DNA from: [Phialemoniopsis] sp. UDSM-2020
Taxonomy: Eukaryota > Ascomycota > Sordariomycetes > Thyridiales > Thyridiaceae
Direction: 5' to 3'
Length of the DNA stretch: 64,000 nt
Assembly: GCA_018873225.1 (NCBI GenBank)
Contig: JAEILZ010000006.1
Coordinates: forward strand, 1,302,001-1,366,000
Of this stretch, positions 43,919-55,800 are shown in pieces. The notes beneath the pieces are model-generated. The model searched no databases and was not told where the DNA came from. It saw only the letters and a program-made list of their open reading frames with translations. Position numbers and translations under genes: made by a program. Numbering within the stretch: the stretch's first letter is position 1; every line of letters begins with the position of its first letter.

Positions 43919-45708
43919 ATGCTCAACGAGCAGCACCGGAAAGACACACCAGGTAAGTTGTCCGCTCTCGTCCGATGCAGAATTTGTGAAGCTGTCAGCT
44001 AACCCGGCAATTATAGGTCGCTTTGGTGATCGCAAACATTCAGTGTCTCTTGAATGGTTCTGTCCCAAGTCTGCCATCGATCCCCCTTACCTGGCGATTG
44101 TCATGGATTTCGAGCGGAAGACCGACTCTGCCCGTACGTATCACAATGTGCAAGAACTGCCGACGACGGGCCCTCATCGGGTCAAGTTCCGCTTCCTGCC
44201 GGGAATGTTCGACATCTCGTTCCCTCGCGAGAAAATCAGCGCAGTCAAGAAGTGTATCATGCGCGAAGAAGATGTGTTAATCGCGAAGATTTCGATGAAG
44301 CACGGCATGGCGAGCGTTCGTGGTTACCCCCAACGTTTCGAAGGAAAGGATGACTATACTACCAAGCTCGTAACTTCGGGCAGCCCGTTCACAAATACCG
44401 ATACAACCCTTTCAGAGCTTGCCGTTTTTGGCACCTTCAGCGTTGTATGCTGCCACCCGAAAGTCGAGGCATTCCTTGCGAGTCTACCTGGCCGGCTTGA
44501 GGATGCCAGCAAGGCCCAAGAGAATATCCAGGCTCTATCGTCGTAAGTCGCTCCTAATCCTATCTTTCATGTCACTACTTCGAAGATTCAGAATACTGAT
44601 AAGTTGATCAACTAGGATGGACTTCAACATCCAGTCTATGACCAAGTAGCTAAGCGCCTTCAAGAAGACACACCCAGAGGTCACGAAGAGCCAGGCAGCC
44701 GAGTCGATTCAATTTGTCGATCCAGGCCAATTTGTGGCCATCAATACCCAGGCCATCGTCGAAGAGTCGCTGATGCCTCTCTAACAGGCGATCCGACTGC
44801 GTAATATACCTATTCGGTCATGGTTTGTCCGAGGCCGCGACGCAAACGAGTTGCATGCCATTCTCCAAATTCCTGAACAGGTGCAGAGAGATCACCCGGA
44901 AGCATTCCAGCGGATGACGGAAAGCTGGTGCCCACGTTGGCCTTGCGGACGCCCCGCTTGAACAACTTGATGAAGATCCCGCTCTGTTCTTGGGAGAAGA
45001 GCCAAACTCGCACTACATCCCGGTCACGTACAATTCAGCAGCCTACGTGGCAGGACTTGGTCCCACAGACCAGAGGCGACAGCACAATGTCTTCGTTTTC
45101 ACCGCCACTTTCACTGTATTCGTCGATCGGGTTCTCTCGAGAAACACTCGTGTGCGTGACGACTTTGCACCTCACGATGATCCAGACGCCGCGTATTTGA
45201 GGTTTGCCCCCGGCATTACGAGCACCCGAAAGCAAGTCGCTGCTTCCACATCACTGCTGGCAGCCGGTGCTCCAGGTTCCTCGCGCAAGAAGAAGAAGTC
45301 TGATGACGAAGATGAGCCAATTGTCGATCCTGTTCAGCAAGAGGAAGTTCACCAGCAGTGGGCAAAACAAGAGTTCAGCAAGGCCCAGATTCGCGACTTG
45401 TGCATGGGCGATGGCGTACAGACCTATATGCACCCGGCGGCCGTCAAGCCAGGCGACCCGATCATACCTGCTACAAACTTCCTCGAGGCAGCTCCCCGAC
45501 CGCTCGTCGATCTGACATTCAACAAGCAGGCCGGCATCCAGCAGGCCAGTATCCAGGGTACTCAATCCCAGTATCCCCAGCCTGCCATTTCCAAGGTAGC
45601 CAGGTCAAAGATGGCTTCCAATAGGGCGAATTTCAGGGCGGCAAGGACCAGATCAACGATGGCAACGGTTTTTAGGGTGGTGATAGGCGTAACTATCAGG
45701 ATACATAG
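43919..45708 (+). pseudogene. decayed gene of unknown fungal family: two exon junctions kept, four stops, two frameshifts
   Basis: A gene model is clear at the 5' end: exon 43919-43952 (MLNEQHRKDTP), intron to 44016, exon 44017-44542, intron 44543-44615, with phases kept. Then the frame fails. TAG at 44647-44649 and TAA at 44782-44784 are flanked by smooth protein-like sequence. A shift of one base near 44926-44930 moves coding into the next frame (HVGLADAPLEQLDEDPALF onward, 44930-45580). A second shift near 45580-45590 leads to a Gly/Gln-rich tail (GGDRRNYQDT, stop 45706-45708) with TAGs at 45622 and 45673. Each stop is explained by C-to-T in CAG or CAA. I do not recognise the family; motifs such as PPYLAIVMDFERKTDSA and SIQFVDPGQFVAINTQA did not match anything I know. 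A 197-aa N-terminal product could still be made. Confidence 0.75.
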
Positions 45709-46205
45709 ACTATTCACGTTTTAATCATAATATATTGAAAACCTTCGCTTAGGCGGAAAAAGGAGACTGGTATGATTTGCTATGTGAATGCTGTGATCAC
45801 AAGACCTGAACAGGGAATTTCAGCGGTGATATCGATATCTCTGTAGCACTGTGGCTTTTATCTTCTTCTTTTTTTCCTCTTTAATAAAAGTAATATTATC
45901 ATCATCTCTAAAACAACAACTACAAAAATAGTACTGAGAAGCTGTGTTCTGATCACTCAACTGTGTATTGACCTGAGTCTACTGTATGAAGTTGTCCGGA
46001 ACCTATCACATGATCCACTTTTTTCATGATTCAACAAAAATTTCCTCGACCCGTCGCGACCACTTATACCTCCGTATAACACTAATCAATCTAGAAAATT
46101 GAACCTCAGATTCTTCGAGAAGAGAAGACTCAGTCTCATTTTCCAGGAAGCGTGCATACTATCTGAGCTGTCAGAGGCAACGCCGCACACAGACACCCGA
46201 ATACA
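45709..46205. other. intergenic
   Basis: A relatively AT-rich spacer (T-rich and A-rich runs near 45868-45925) between the decayed gene and EFM7. It should contain the EFM7 promoter. No gene is seen. Confidence 0.6.
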
Positions 46206-47120
46206 ATGCCCGCCGAGCAGGACCGGGCCCGTGACCCCGCCGCCGTCGCCGGAGGCAGGGATCCTCCTGCCCAAGACCCCGCGTCGGCGTCGGCGGCCGA
46301 TGAGGACCCCTCCATGGGCGACCTCTTCGCCGACCCGGAAGACTACTACCCGCCCACGCCGCCGCCCAAGCAAGAGTCGTACACGATGCGCTCGGGCGCG
46401 CCCATCACGCTGCACCTCGTCGGCAGCAGCCCGCTCGAGGCGCACCACCTCTGGAACGGCAGCCGCGTGCTCGCCGACTACTTCGAGGCCGACCCGGAGG
46501 CGACCGTCAAGGGCCGCACCGTGCTCGAGCTCGGCGCCGGCGCGGGCCTGCCTAGTCTCGTGGCGGCCGTGCTGGGCGCGAAGCGGGTCGTAGTCACTGA
46601 CTTTCCGGACGTGGACCTCGTGAGCACGATGTGGAAGAACGTCGACGGCGTGGAGGACATGATCCTCGCGAGCCAAGGGGAGGCCGCAAAGGAGGACGGC
46701 GGCAGGAGACAGACGGCGCTGGTGGTGGACGGGCACGTCTGGGGCGCGGACCCGGCGCCGCTGCTGGCGCACCTCGACGACCTGTCCTTGCCGGTACGCA
46801 AGTTCGACGTGCTGATCCTGGCGGACCTGCTGTTCCGGCACTCGGAGCACGGCAACATGCTGCGGTCGGTGCAGACGACGATGCGCTGCCGCAAAGAATC
46901 GGCGGCCTACGTCTTCTTCACGAGCTACCGGCCCTGGCTCCGGGAGAAGGACCTGCGGTTCTTTGAGCTGGCGAGAGAACAAGGGTTCCTCGTGGACCAG
47001 GTGCTTGAGAGGAGGATGGACAAGCCGCTTTTCGAGAACGACCCGGGCGACGAGGAGGTGCTCAAGACGGTGACGGGGTGGAGGCTGAGGTGGCCTGAGG
47101 GCGAGTGGGATGAGAGCTGA
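46206..47120 (+). CDS. EFM7: EFM7/NNT1-type protein N-terminal and lysine methyltransferase
   Basis: Cytoplasmic SAM-dependent methyltransferase of the METTL/Methyltransf_16 group that in yeast trimethylates the N-terminus and dimethylates a lysine of translation elongation factor eEF1A. Single exon, 304 aa, very GC-rich. The start is ATG 46206. After a Pro/Ala-rich N-terminus come MGDLFADPEDYYPPTPPP, then HHLWNGSRVLADYFE. SAM motif I is VLELGAGAGLPSLVAAVLGA; VVVTDFPDVDLV is the post-I acidic motif. VWGADPAPLL and FDVLILADLLFRHSEHG follow, matching the Nnt1 layout, and the tail is TGWRLRWPEGEWDES. The assignment is strong because the MGDLF(.)(D/E)PEDYYPP opening is distinctive for this family. 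Confidence 0.93.
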   Translation: MPAEQDRARDPAAVAGGRDPPAQDPASASAADEDPSMGDLFADPEDYYPPTPPPKQESYTMRSGAPITLHLVGSSPLEAHHLWNGSRVLADYFEADPEATVKGRTVLELGAGAGLPSLVAAVLGAKRVVVTDFPDVDLVSTMWKNVDGVEDMILASQGEAAKEDGGRRQTALVVDGHVWGADPAPLLAHLDDLSLPVRKFDVLILADLLFRHSEHGNMLRSVQTTMRCRKESAAYVFFTSYRPWLREKDLRFFELAREQGFLVDQVLERRMDKPLFENDPGDEEVLKTVTGWRLRWPEGEWDES

Positions 47121-47707
47121 GGCAAGTGTTCGCTATTGGATGGCACCGGGCCTGGAGGAAAGCATCGGTCAAAGCATCTGGTTCATGGTAGGAGGTTTGC
47201 ATCACGCACATAGCAGAGCGTTGGAGTCCAAAAAGGATATCACAAAAATTAACTAGTTACCGCAAAGCATTTGCTGCGTAAAGTGTTGCCCTATATCCTG
47301 CCGCCGTGCAGTCCTTCATTCAGGATCAATCTTCCTCTTCCCGACTTGAAGCTGATCTCTTTGATATTAAATCCGTCTTGGGCTTTTTCCAGGAATGTCT
47401 ATTTCCCAGGCACCGCATGCGGAACACTTCTTTTAGCGTTTGCCGTGGCGAAAGGTCAACTGGGCCTCGAGAGGTCGCTGCGCCTCCCCCTTTTCGCGAG
47501 AGTCTGAGTGAAGCTCGTAAATTAGTCTCTAGCCCGGATCATCGGCAGACTGGCCCTGCGCTTGGACCCAGACCACCCTCTCACACCAAGGCGAAGCGAT
47601 TTGCTCCTGCGACATCGGCGTTCTGAGCTCGTGGTGAATATCCTCACTGCTAGTGGCAGCATGTGTCGGGTTGAATTTGAATCTGTCGTCTATGACCTGC
47701 TGCTCTT
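47121..47707. other. convergent intergenic spacer
   Basis: 3' ends of EFM7 (plus) and the membrane protein (minus) face each other. No gene is seen. Confidence 0.6.
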
Positions 47708-48865
47708 TCAGGTCCCGGGATGGTGATGGTAGAGACTGGACGGCTTGCTGGAGTACTCTGGCGGCTCGTCGCCACGAGAGAAGCCATCGCTCACAAGACA
47801 CCTGTTGGCGGCGAAGGAATAGGTCGTCTCCTGAGACAGTCGCGGGGCGGCAGACGACTCGCCGGGTTGGAAGCCGTCGGACACGGTGGCCAGGTTGGCG
47901 TGGTAAGACCAGGTCGTCTCCTGTGATAATCGAGATCGGTAGGACGGCGGCGGAGTGTTGCCCGAGACCTTGCCCTTCTTAGTGCTGTCGGTAGTCGAGC
48001 CCATGCTGCTTGCTCGGCTTCGCGACGACTCGGTCGAGAAGCGACCAACTACGGGGTCGGCAGTGGTGTCCATGGCCATTTCGGTGTCCCCTCTCGACTC
48101 GACTGCTTCCGTAGGGGCGTCGAGGGCTTTTCGGTACTTGTGAAGCCTGACAATGGTAAGGATGATCGATAGTATGTAGGTGATGCTAAGGATGGAGTTA
48201 GTTCAAAGCTCGCAATAGGTGAAAGTGCAACATACATGGTGAGCCCAGAGAGCCAAAAGACCACAAAGGAGGTAGCACACTGCTGATCGACCTCGTCCTT
48301 GCCCATGAACGAGCCGATCCTAAAGATAGACTTGGTCAAGTCCTTGAACGGGTGGTGTCCGCGGAGCTCCTTGTGGAAGTCTAGGAGCAGTTCAGGGTTA
48401 GTCCAGCCAGGTGAGACTCGGTTGGGACAACACTTACATTTCTTCCTGAGAACATCATGACAGTTCTCGGGCAGTCTCGACGAGCCGATGATGAAGATCT
48501 TGGCGAGCAGCAGGCCGATCATGTGCAAGTCTCCTGAAACGGACACGCCGCCCCAGGCGAACCACAGCTTTCCGAACCGTCGGGTGATAGATCCGTAGAG
48601 CACATAAGCCAGGAGCGCAAAGGAGTAGACAAGGAGAGCGGAATCCTGTATTTGTGTTCAGTTTGTGCGACTTTAAGGGTCAGCTTGGGCGAGATCATAC
48701 CAGGTATGGGATAACGTCAAGTTTCGTTTCCTTCGTCCCGGGGACGACACCGCTGTGTAGCTTGACAAGGCCAAACGAAGCCAGAAGGGCAGAGAACCAT
48801 TGCAGATGTCTGAGTATGGCAGGACCGTATCCCAGCCGCTTGGAGGGGTTCTTGTCGACCGACAT
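47708..48865 (-). CDS. four-helix integral membrane protein with PPxY-bearing cytosolic tail
   Basis: Exons are 48865-48701, 48645-48438, 48380-48236 and 48185-47708, about 331 aa; all junctions are GT/AG and in phase. Hydrophobic segments are HLQWFSALLASFGLV, ALLVYSFALLAYVLYG, DLHMIGLLLAKIFIIGSS and SFVVFWLSGLTM, continued across the last intron by IITYILSIILTIVRL. The C-terminal 150 residues are hydrophilic and Ser/Thr-rich, with two copies of a motif starting RLSQETT(W/Y)S and ending VSDGF. Two PPxY motifs (PPSY and PPEY) lie one before and one after the duplicated motif; PPxY binds WW domains of Rsp5/NEDD4 ubiquitin ligases. I do not recognise the family name. Membrane location is solid; the ubiquitin link is inference. 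The N-terminus has no cleavable signal peptide. Confidence 0.78.
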
Positions 48866-50743
48866 GATGTCTGCCGTTTGCTTGCTAGCAGAGCATGCGT
48901 GTTGGCAAGTGTAAGAGGAAGCACAAGACGTCGAGCCCGAGATTGACAGAAAGACTAGATATTCTCCTCCACCAGGATAAAATGCCAAGAGTGGACGAGG
49001 TATTTTGAGCCCAAGTTCGGGGTAAGAGGGAATCCCACAGGGCTGAAAGACAATGTGTGAAGTAGGTGTGTGAAGTAGGTGCGGATGCAAGCCGGGCAAA
49101 CAAGCTCTCAACGGTGGAGACCTGCGTGGACCACAACTACAAAATATCGAGTTTAAGAGGTGGAATATTCTGATACAAGCAGAATATGTCTTGTAAACTG
49201 TCTCAGTAGAGATGTAAGTGGTGATAGAATTCTTGTCTATCGTTAAAGTGCTGCCTGGATGTCGCAAAGGGTCAGACGACTCCGGCCGATACTGGCCCGG
49301 CTATGATTGGTTGTAAGCATCACACCAAGACCCGATGAGGCGGTGCCCTCCTCTCTCTGTGGTGTCTCTCACAAGTGAAAATACTTGAGAGATCGTTGAA
49401 TGGCTAGAATGGTTTGCTGCTCGTGTCCCCTGTCACTGGAGGACCCGCCCTTCCCGAGCTTGTCTCTCACGCCAGCGCCAGGCGCAAAGCAGACAAGCGT
49501 TGCACTGCGATTACGCGTCTTCTCGACACAAACCACATCCACGATCCACAACCTGACTTTTCTCTATTCGCCTGCCATGCCACTTCGCTGTCGCTGTCGC
49601 TGTCACCTCAGCCCGCGGCTGAGATAAAGGGGGGCCAGGCCTGACTGCAACCCTTCGAACCGCCCAGGTTGTGATGGATGGTGCTGTACGAACAATTGCA
49701 CGGCCGCAGCCTTCCCCATGGGCATGGACATGGACATGGGCATAGCTCGCAGGCCTCCCGCTGGTCTTGTCCAGAGTGTGAAACAACATCGCCGGTTGGT
49801 CTTCATTGTCTAAGCACGAGCGTCTCTACCGCTCTGTTTCTTTTGAGATTCTCGAGAAGCACTAGCGAACCCGAGCTCTCGGGGTTTGCCGGTCCTCACT
49901 GTCTCCACTGCTGCACGTCTTCACCGTTCCCGGATCAGGTTTTCGATGCTCATCGGGACCAGCCAGTCTGTCGTGTCTGGGCATCTCCGCATCGAAGACG
50001 GCATCCAAGTTCCGCGTTCGTTTGACCATGGAGTGACAGCGCTCACTCTCCGCCCCCATTGCCCATCGGGTCCAGCCCAAGCAAAGCTGCTTGATGACTG
50101 TTGATCAATCCTTGCACCATCAAAAGGCGCCGGGTCCATAGCCCGGGGGTGCGAAATGCCAATGTAGTCCCACCACGGCACCGACTCAGCCCCTTTGCTC
50201 CGCTCACTCAGGAGGCCATCCCACAAGTGGCAGAAGTCTTGGGGCCCTGCTTGGCTGAGCTCTCTATGACGGACCCTAGCCTTTCTGCCCATCTCACTTT
50301 ATCTGCTCATACTTTTTGGTTGTACCTAGTCTCACGAGATTGGCAGATGCGTTGGAACGGCACGGCCTTCTTTCTCCCCCTTGCAACCCTCACAAAGCAA
50401 CCAGGGCATCGGCACTTTAGCTCTCCATACCTCGCGGCTGCTGACCATTCTGTGCATGCTTGCAGGAGCACAGCCCACTGTCTTTACTACCCAGCAGCGA
50501 TCCCACTTCGACTCTGGTGCCGCATCGCGTGCTGTTATCTCCTCCCTCTCTCCCTATTCCCGACGAGACCCAGCGCGTCTGTCGTCCTTTGTTTCGTTTC
50601 TTGCCTTTCGCTCTTAGCTGACACATCCGTTTCCCTTCCTCACCTGAAGGCATTGGATATACCTTCGTGCTCGACGTGTGTCTCTGCATTGCATGACCAG
50701 ACCTCAGAAGCTCCGAGTGAAAAGTCTTTTTCAAGACTGAGAG
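48866..50743. other. divergent promoter region
   Basis: This 1.9 kb lies between two divergent membrane-protein genes. A short GGACAT/GGGCAT hexamer run lies at about 49720-49742. Pyrimidine-rich stretches near 50550-50640 sit in the leader of the plus-strand gene. No supportable ORF. Confidence 0.55.
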
Positions 50744-52273
50744 ATGGCCTGGGATATTGCATCATGGCTTATCCTCACACGAACGGGCCAGATGGTGGGG
50801 GCTTTCGTCTGTGCCGCCCTCAATGGCTATCTCACGGCCCTCATCTACCTTAAGAAGCTGGGCTTCACCGATACTCTAGTAGCCCTAGAAGCCACCGTAC
50901 GTACACACTCGTGATACTCGGTGTTCTATCATAGTATCGTTCTCGTGATGTCGTCAGTCATACTAACATGATGGCTTAGATGTGTGTGCTGCTTTTCTTC
51001 ACGGCACTCGCCGCCATTGTCCTGCACACCGGACCCAGAGCCAACAAGACGCCCTGGCTCGTAGCGTCTATCGTTACGGACGTGGCATTGTGTGGTCTGG
51101 ATGTGGGAATCATCACCATCATTGCCCGTGCCGGCGTGCCCTCCAATTGTGGGGGACTAACAAAGGACTCTCGTAAGTGCCGGTGGTATAACGTCCAAGA
51201 CCAAATGACTAACAATATCGAATCAGCCCTCGACTACTCGAAGCCACCACCAGCTCCCTACACGACCTACGGCTTCAGCAACCAGTCCGACGGCAAGAAG
51301 GGCAAGCTCGACAGCCTCTGCGCCCTCGAGCGCGGATACTACTTCATCGCCGTAGCCATCATGTATGATCATACCGCTCTTTCACCCCTTTAGCTCAGCC
51401 CATTTGTGATATCTGACATCTCTCCTCCACCACAGGTTCAGCTACATTCTCTCCATCGTCCTCACCGTCCTCCGCATCGCCGAGGGCGTCTACATGCGCC
51501 GCTTCAAGCCCGAGCACCGCCTGCTCTACCGCGGCGCGGGCACCGCCGCCGAGCGCGCCCTCTTCTTCGGCAACTCGTCGTACGAGCTCGACGAGGACAA
51601 GCCCGACGACCCGCGCCTGCAGACGCCCCGGTCCGCTACCTCGTCGACGGCGATGCCCAGCGTCTCCGGCGCGCTACCCCCACCCAGCGAAGGTGTCATG
51701 TCGGCCCGGCCGTCGCTGCGCGTCGCGCCGCACCAGCACCAGCACCAGGTCGGCGGCCTGCACATCCAGCAGCACCAGCAGAGCTTGCCACCACTCCAGT
51801 TCGCGCCATCGCCGCCGTCCACATCGCCCGCCACGATGCACGCCGTACCGCCGCCGCATTTCATCCCTTCGCCCACGAGCCCCGTACAACACCACCAAAA
51901 TCAGCCCCCGCCCATCCCGCCGAGGATACCCACCCCGCCCGGCGCACCGATGTCACCGTCTTCGTCAAAACCCCTCGTCCTCGTACCCGGCCTAGCCTCA
52001 GACGAGTCGCAGTCCGACGCCGCCGCCGCCGCCATGATCACCGACGGCGCGCGCTTCCACCACCACAACCACCACGAGGGCTTCGCCGGCCCTTCGTCTT
52101 CGTCGTCAGGGTCGATGTACGGGCAGCAGCTGCCGCCGGCGTACACGCCCTCGACGCCCATGGCGGGCCACGACCCGAACGACAGCAACGAGATGCGCCT
52201 GAGCGAGTACGTCAAGGGGCAGACGCGGGCGCAGGCCATGAAGGACTCTTCTGGTCGGGGGCCGGGGCTGTGA
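50744..52273 (+). CDS. MARVEL-like four-helix membrane protein with His/Pro-rich tail
   Basis: Exons are 50744-50896, 50980-51172, 51227-51362 and 51436-52273, about 439 aa. Each intron keeps phase; TACTAAC and CTAAC branch sites are present in the first two. Hydrophobic helices are MVGAFVCAALNGYLTALIYL, MCVLLFFTALAAIVLHT, TDVALCGLDVGIITIIARAG and YYFIAVAIMFSYILSIVLTV, a MARVEL-like four-pass layout. Between helices 3 and 4 lies a loop with two Cys (NCGG and LCALERGYY). After helix 4 there is a 270-residue cytosolic tail rich in Pro, Ser and His (HQHQHQ, HHHNHHEG), with several polyproline runs that could bind SH3 or WW domains. Function is not known. The start ATG is the first in frame and precedes helix 1 by about 15 residues. 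Confidence 0.82.
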
Positions 52274-52882
52274 TCATGGGTTATCGAAGGGTGCTGGGGC
52301 AATGATGAGAAAAGAGAGCGTTTAAGAAGGGTTGCAATCATATACACGGCGTACTGGGACACAAAGCAAGGACAAGATTGGATTTTTTCGGGAGTCGGAT
52401 TGTTTTCAATGGTGCGGCTCAAGACACCATTTTCTGGGAAACGGGTTTGTGTTAATGATACCATGACTTACTACAACAAATGTATAATTTTCAACATACG
52501 GTGCGGCACATCTGTAAGTCCAGCCAGGGGAAACGGCGTTGGTACAAAGTAGAAAGAGAGAAATGCACATCGGGACAAGAAAGACTGGTTTCCAATATCA
52601 TGATTGTGTTGAATGGCATGTACCTGAATTCGACAAAGACATATTGTACAAGACTCGCGGCAGCAACGACAACTATGTATTCAAAAGATGCAAGCAGTAG
52701 ATAAAATCTTGTGTAAATCGACAACGCTTCCTCCCAAATAAGTACGCCCGGACCCTCAACCGCCCAGCCGAGAGATCAGGTTCATACATGAAATCTCTCA
52801 GTAAGGGGGTTATATGCTATGGGACAAACTCCACTCTGCCCTTTTTCTTCTTAGACAACCCAATACCCTACATCATCAACAT
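52274..52882. other. convergent intergenic spacer
   Basis: 3' UTRs of the MARVEL-like gene and the C2H2 regulator. No gene is seen. Confidence 0.6.
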
Positions 52883-55800
52883 TCATGAGAGACTTGCCCC
52901 GGACCCAAGTCGCCCCGGCCCGCCTCCCGGGGCCCCGCCGGGCCCAACAAGGCTGGGCGTCCGGTCCTGCTTGGTCAACAGGTCGGCGTACCCCTCGAGC
53001 CCGACGCTCATGACGCGCACCATCTCAAAGATGTGCGTGCCCTTGAACGTCTCGGCCCACAGGCGCACGACGGCGCCCGCCAGCTGCCGCAGCTTCTCCG
53101 GGTCGCTCGAGTTGTGGGCGTTGTTACTCGCACTACCACCGCCGCCGCTGCCGGGCGACGACAGCGACGGGTCGATGGGCACGGCGAACTCGGTCTCGTC
53201 GAGCATGCGCCGGACCATCTCGAGCAGGTTGCGCTCTTCGGGCGTCACGGGCGGGTCGGCGCCCGTGATGGACGCGAGCGTCATGAGCCACTTTGATAGC
53301 AGGACGGCGCATTCGAGGTTGCAGACTGCGTGCATTGAGACATGGTTAGCCGGGTTCGAATTTTGAAACGCGATATCATGACAAATATGAGGCGGGATGT
53401 GGGACCCAACCAAAAGAACAAAGAAAAACTTACGGGTATGTTGCATGCTCCACTCCAAAGACTTGGTACGCGCGACGTAGTTGACGCCGACCTTGACCAG
53501 CATCGACAGCGCGTGGATCGCCTGCCAGATGGCCCGCGTGAGGCGCTGGCTGCGCACGAGCAGCGGCGCCTCCTGGAACCCGTTGGCGATGAGGACATTG
53601 TCCCGGCTCTCGAGCGTCCGGCTCGGGCTGAGGTCCGTGTACAGGCGTATGTACGCCAGCCGCAGCAGCGCCGTCGAGTTGAATGCGACGGGCCCGTCGC
53701 CGTGCGCCTCGCCGTGCTGGCCGGCCTCGGCCGTGCGCAGCTGGCGGTGCTGCTCGAAGCCGATCTGCCAGACGCGCAGCGCCTGCGAGACGTCCTCCAC
53801 GTCCTCCATCTTGAGGCCGCGGTGGGCCTCGAAGGGGGACGCCGTGGCGAAGGACGTCTGCTTGAGAAGGTATATGTGCTGGATGAAAGCGTGGATGAGC
53901 ACGTAATTGCCGAGGGACGAGATGTGGTCGAGGGGGCCCTGGGACGGGCGGTTCAGCAGCCTGGAGAACCCGTCCTGGAGCGACATCTCGGTGGCCGTGT
54001 AGGCCTGCCGCACCTCCTGCCACTGCCACGCCGTTTCTGCTCGCCACATTCGCGACGGGAACGGTAGGTACAGGAACATCTCAGAGGTGAGCAGCATCGG
54101 CGGCGTGTTATACGCGATACTGCAGAGGTTGAAAAAGCAGAACGCGATGAGCTTAGTCCGCTTGCTTCCTTCGAGCCTGACCCACGACTCCCAGTCGACT
54201 GGTGGGGTAGCCTCAGAGGTGAGGCCCTCCTCTCGGATGAGAAGCGCCAGCTGGCTCTGCAGAGACAGTGACTCGTGCAGGATCGCCTTGGCTCCCCAAA
54301 GACCTACAGCAAACAATAGAAGAAGCGCCTGGATGGTCTCAAGACGAGACTGTGGTGTATTAGGAGAACTGTTCCCGGTTAGTCATCAGTCCGGACGGAG
54401 ACGATAGATACTCAGGTGGTGGTACTTACAAAGGCTCGCGATGGGTATCCTGCGTGATCGGGCGCTCCTGCTGCACCGAGCTGAAAGAGTGCCTATACGT
54501 ATTGCTCGGTGACGGACGCGTGGAGTGTGGGCTGTATGCCGCCTGCGTCGGAAGCAGACCGTGCACCTCGTGGCTGTGCCGTCTCCTGATCTGTTCCAGA
54601 GCGACAGCCTTGGCAGCGTACCACAAAGCGTGCGCCCGGTGGCTCTCGAAGCGATATTGTGCACCAACCGCCAGGATGGCGAGTAGCAGCTCGAGAGACA
54701 GTTCAGCAGGGGCCAGGGTAGGGAGGTGCAGGAAGGGCAGGTGCTCGTGAAACCCGGAGATGTATCCCTCCAAGAACCTGGTCAACGTATGCCGAGAGGG
54801 GAAGACAAAGTCGTTTGGCAGCACGGAAGAAAACTCGTCGAGTCGGTTCTTGATGACGGTATGGTCGCCAGCGGATATCCTCCATGTGGGTGCCCTCATG
54901 CCATCGTCCTGCATGCTCTCGGCTGGATTCCGCATGTCTGGCTGCAGGGACGAGAACCTTGTCGACGGGAACGAAGACATCCCCTTGAGGGCTCCGCCAC
55001 GGCCCTGCATGTCCACGCCCGGCTTCGGCCAGAGGCCGGAAGACGGGTCCGAGTCGAGCGGCGGTGGTAAGAAGTGAGGCGACGAGGCAAACTCGTCGAG
55101 AAACAAGTGGTAGTCGTCGAAGGACGCCGTCGCTGGCTGTGCTGGAAAGTGGCCCGGCATAGCGCTTGGCTCATTCTCTCGCGCACGCTCTCCGTACTGC
55201 ATCCCTTCGTCGTACTGCTTGACCCTCCCCATACCGACCTGTGGCTGCGAGACGTCGGACATCATCGGCGGGACGGCGTGCACACCGCCTGCGCTCGCCA
55301 GGTGGGTCGCGGCATCGGAGAGCAGATCAAGGTTGCAGGCGGGAGCCGGCCTCTGCGACATTTGGGCGTCCGACGACAAGGACGAAGGAGCGGGCGTCAT
55401 CATGGGGTCGGCGTTATAGTGCGGCTGTGCCGCACGGTGCTGCTGCATCCCGATCATCTCGGTGTCGGCTCGGGCGTCGGGCGGCGGCCCCGTCTGGACG
55501 TTGACCGTCGAGGATTTCCTCGGACGGGAGCCATCCTTGTTGTTCTCGTTGAGGTGAACAAGCTTTTCATGGCGAACAAGGAGGTCACTGATGTCCATGT
55601 AAGCATGCCTTCGCTGGTGATGGCCAGATTCATATCATGCGTATTGGGCTGAGAGCACACGGACGAGAAGGATAGGAAAACAGGAATGGGGAAGAGGCGG
55701 GTTATTGGTGCGGCACAGAGATGAGTCGACCATGAGCAGGATTTGGCGTAGGTCAACCACTAGTGGGTTCACAACATGCTACGAGAGGGGTAGGGGGCAC

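Noticed and set aside
43588..44077. Ser/Leu/Phe and Arg/Glu/Lys repeat frames on both strands
   Set aside because: Translation of the (TTTCTCTC)n microsatellite.
44017..45708. Argonaute, RdRP or helicase identity for the decayed gene
   Set aside because: I looked for PIWI, RdRP DxDGD and Walker/DEAD motifs in all three frame segments and found none.
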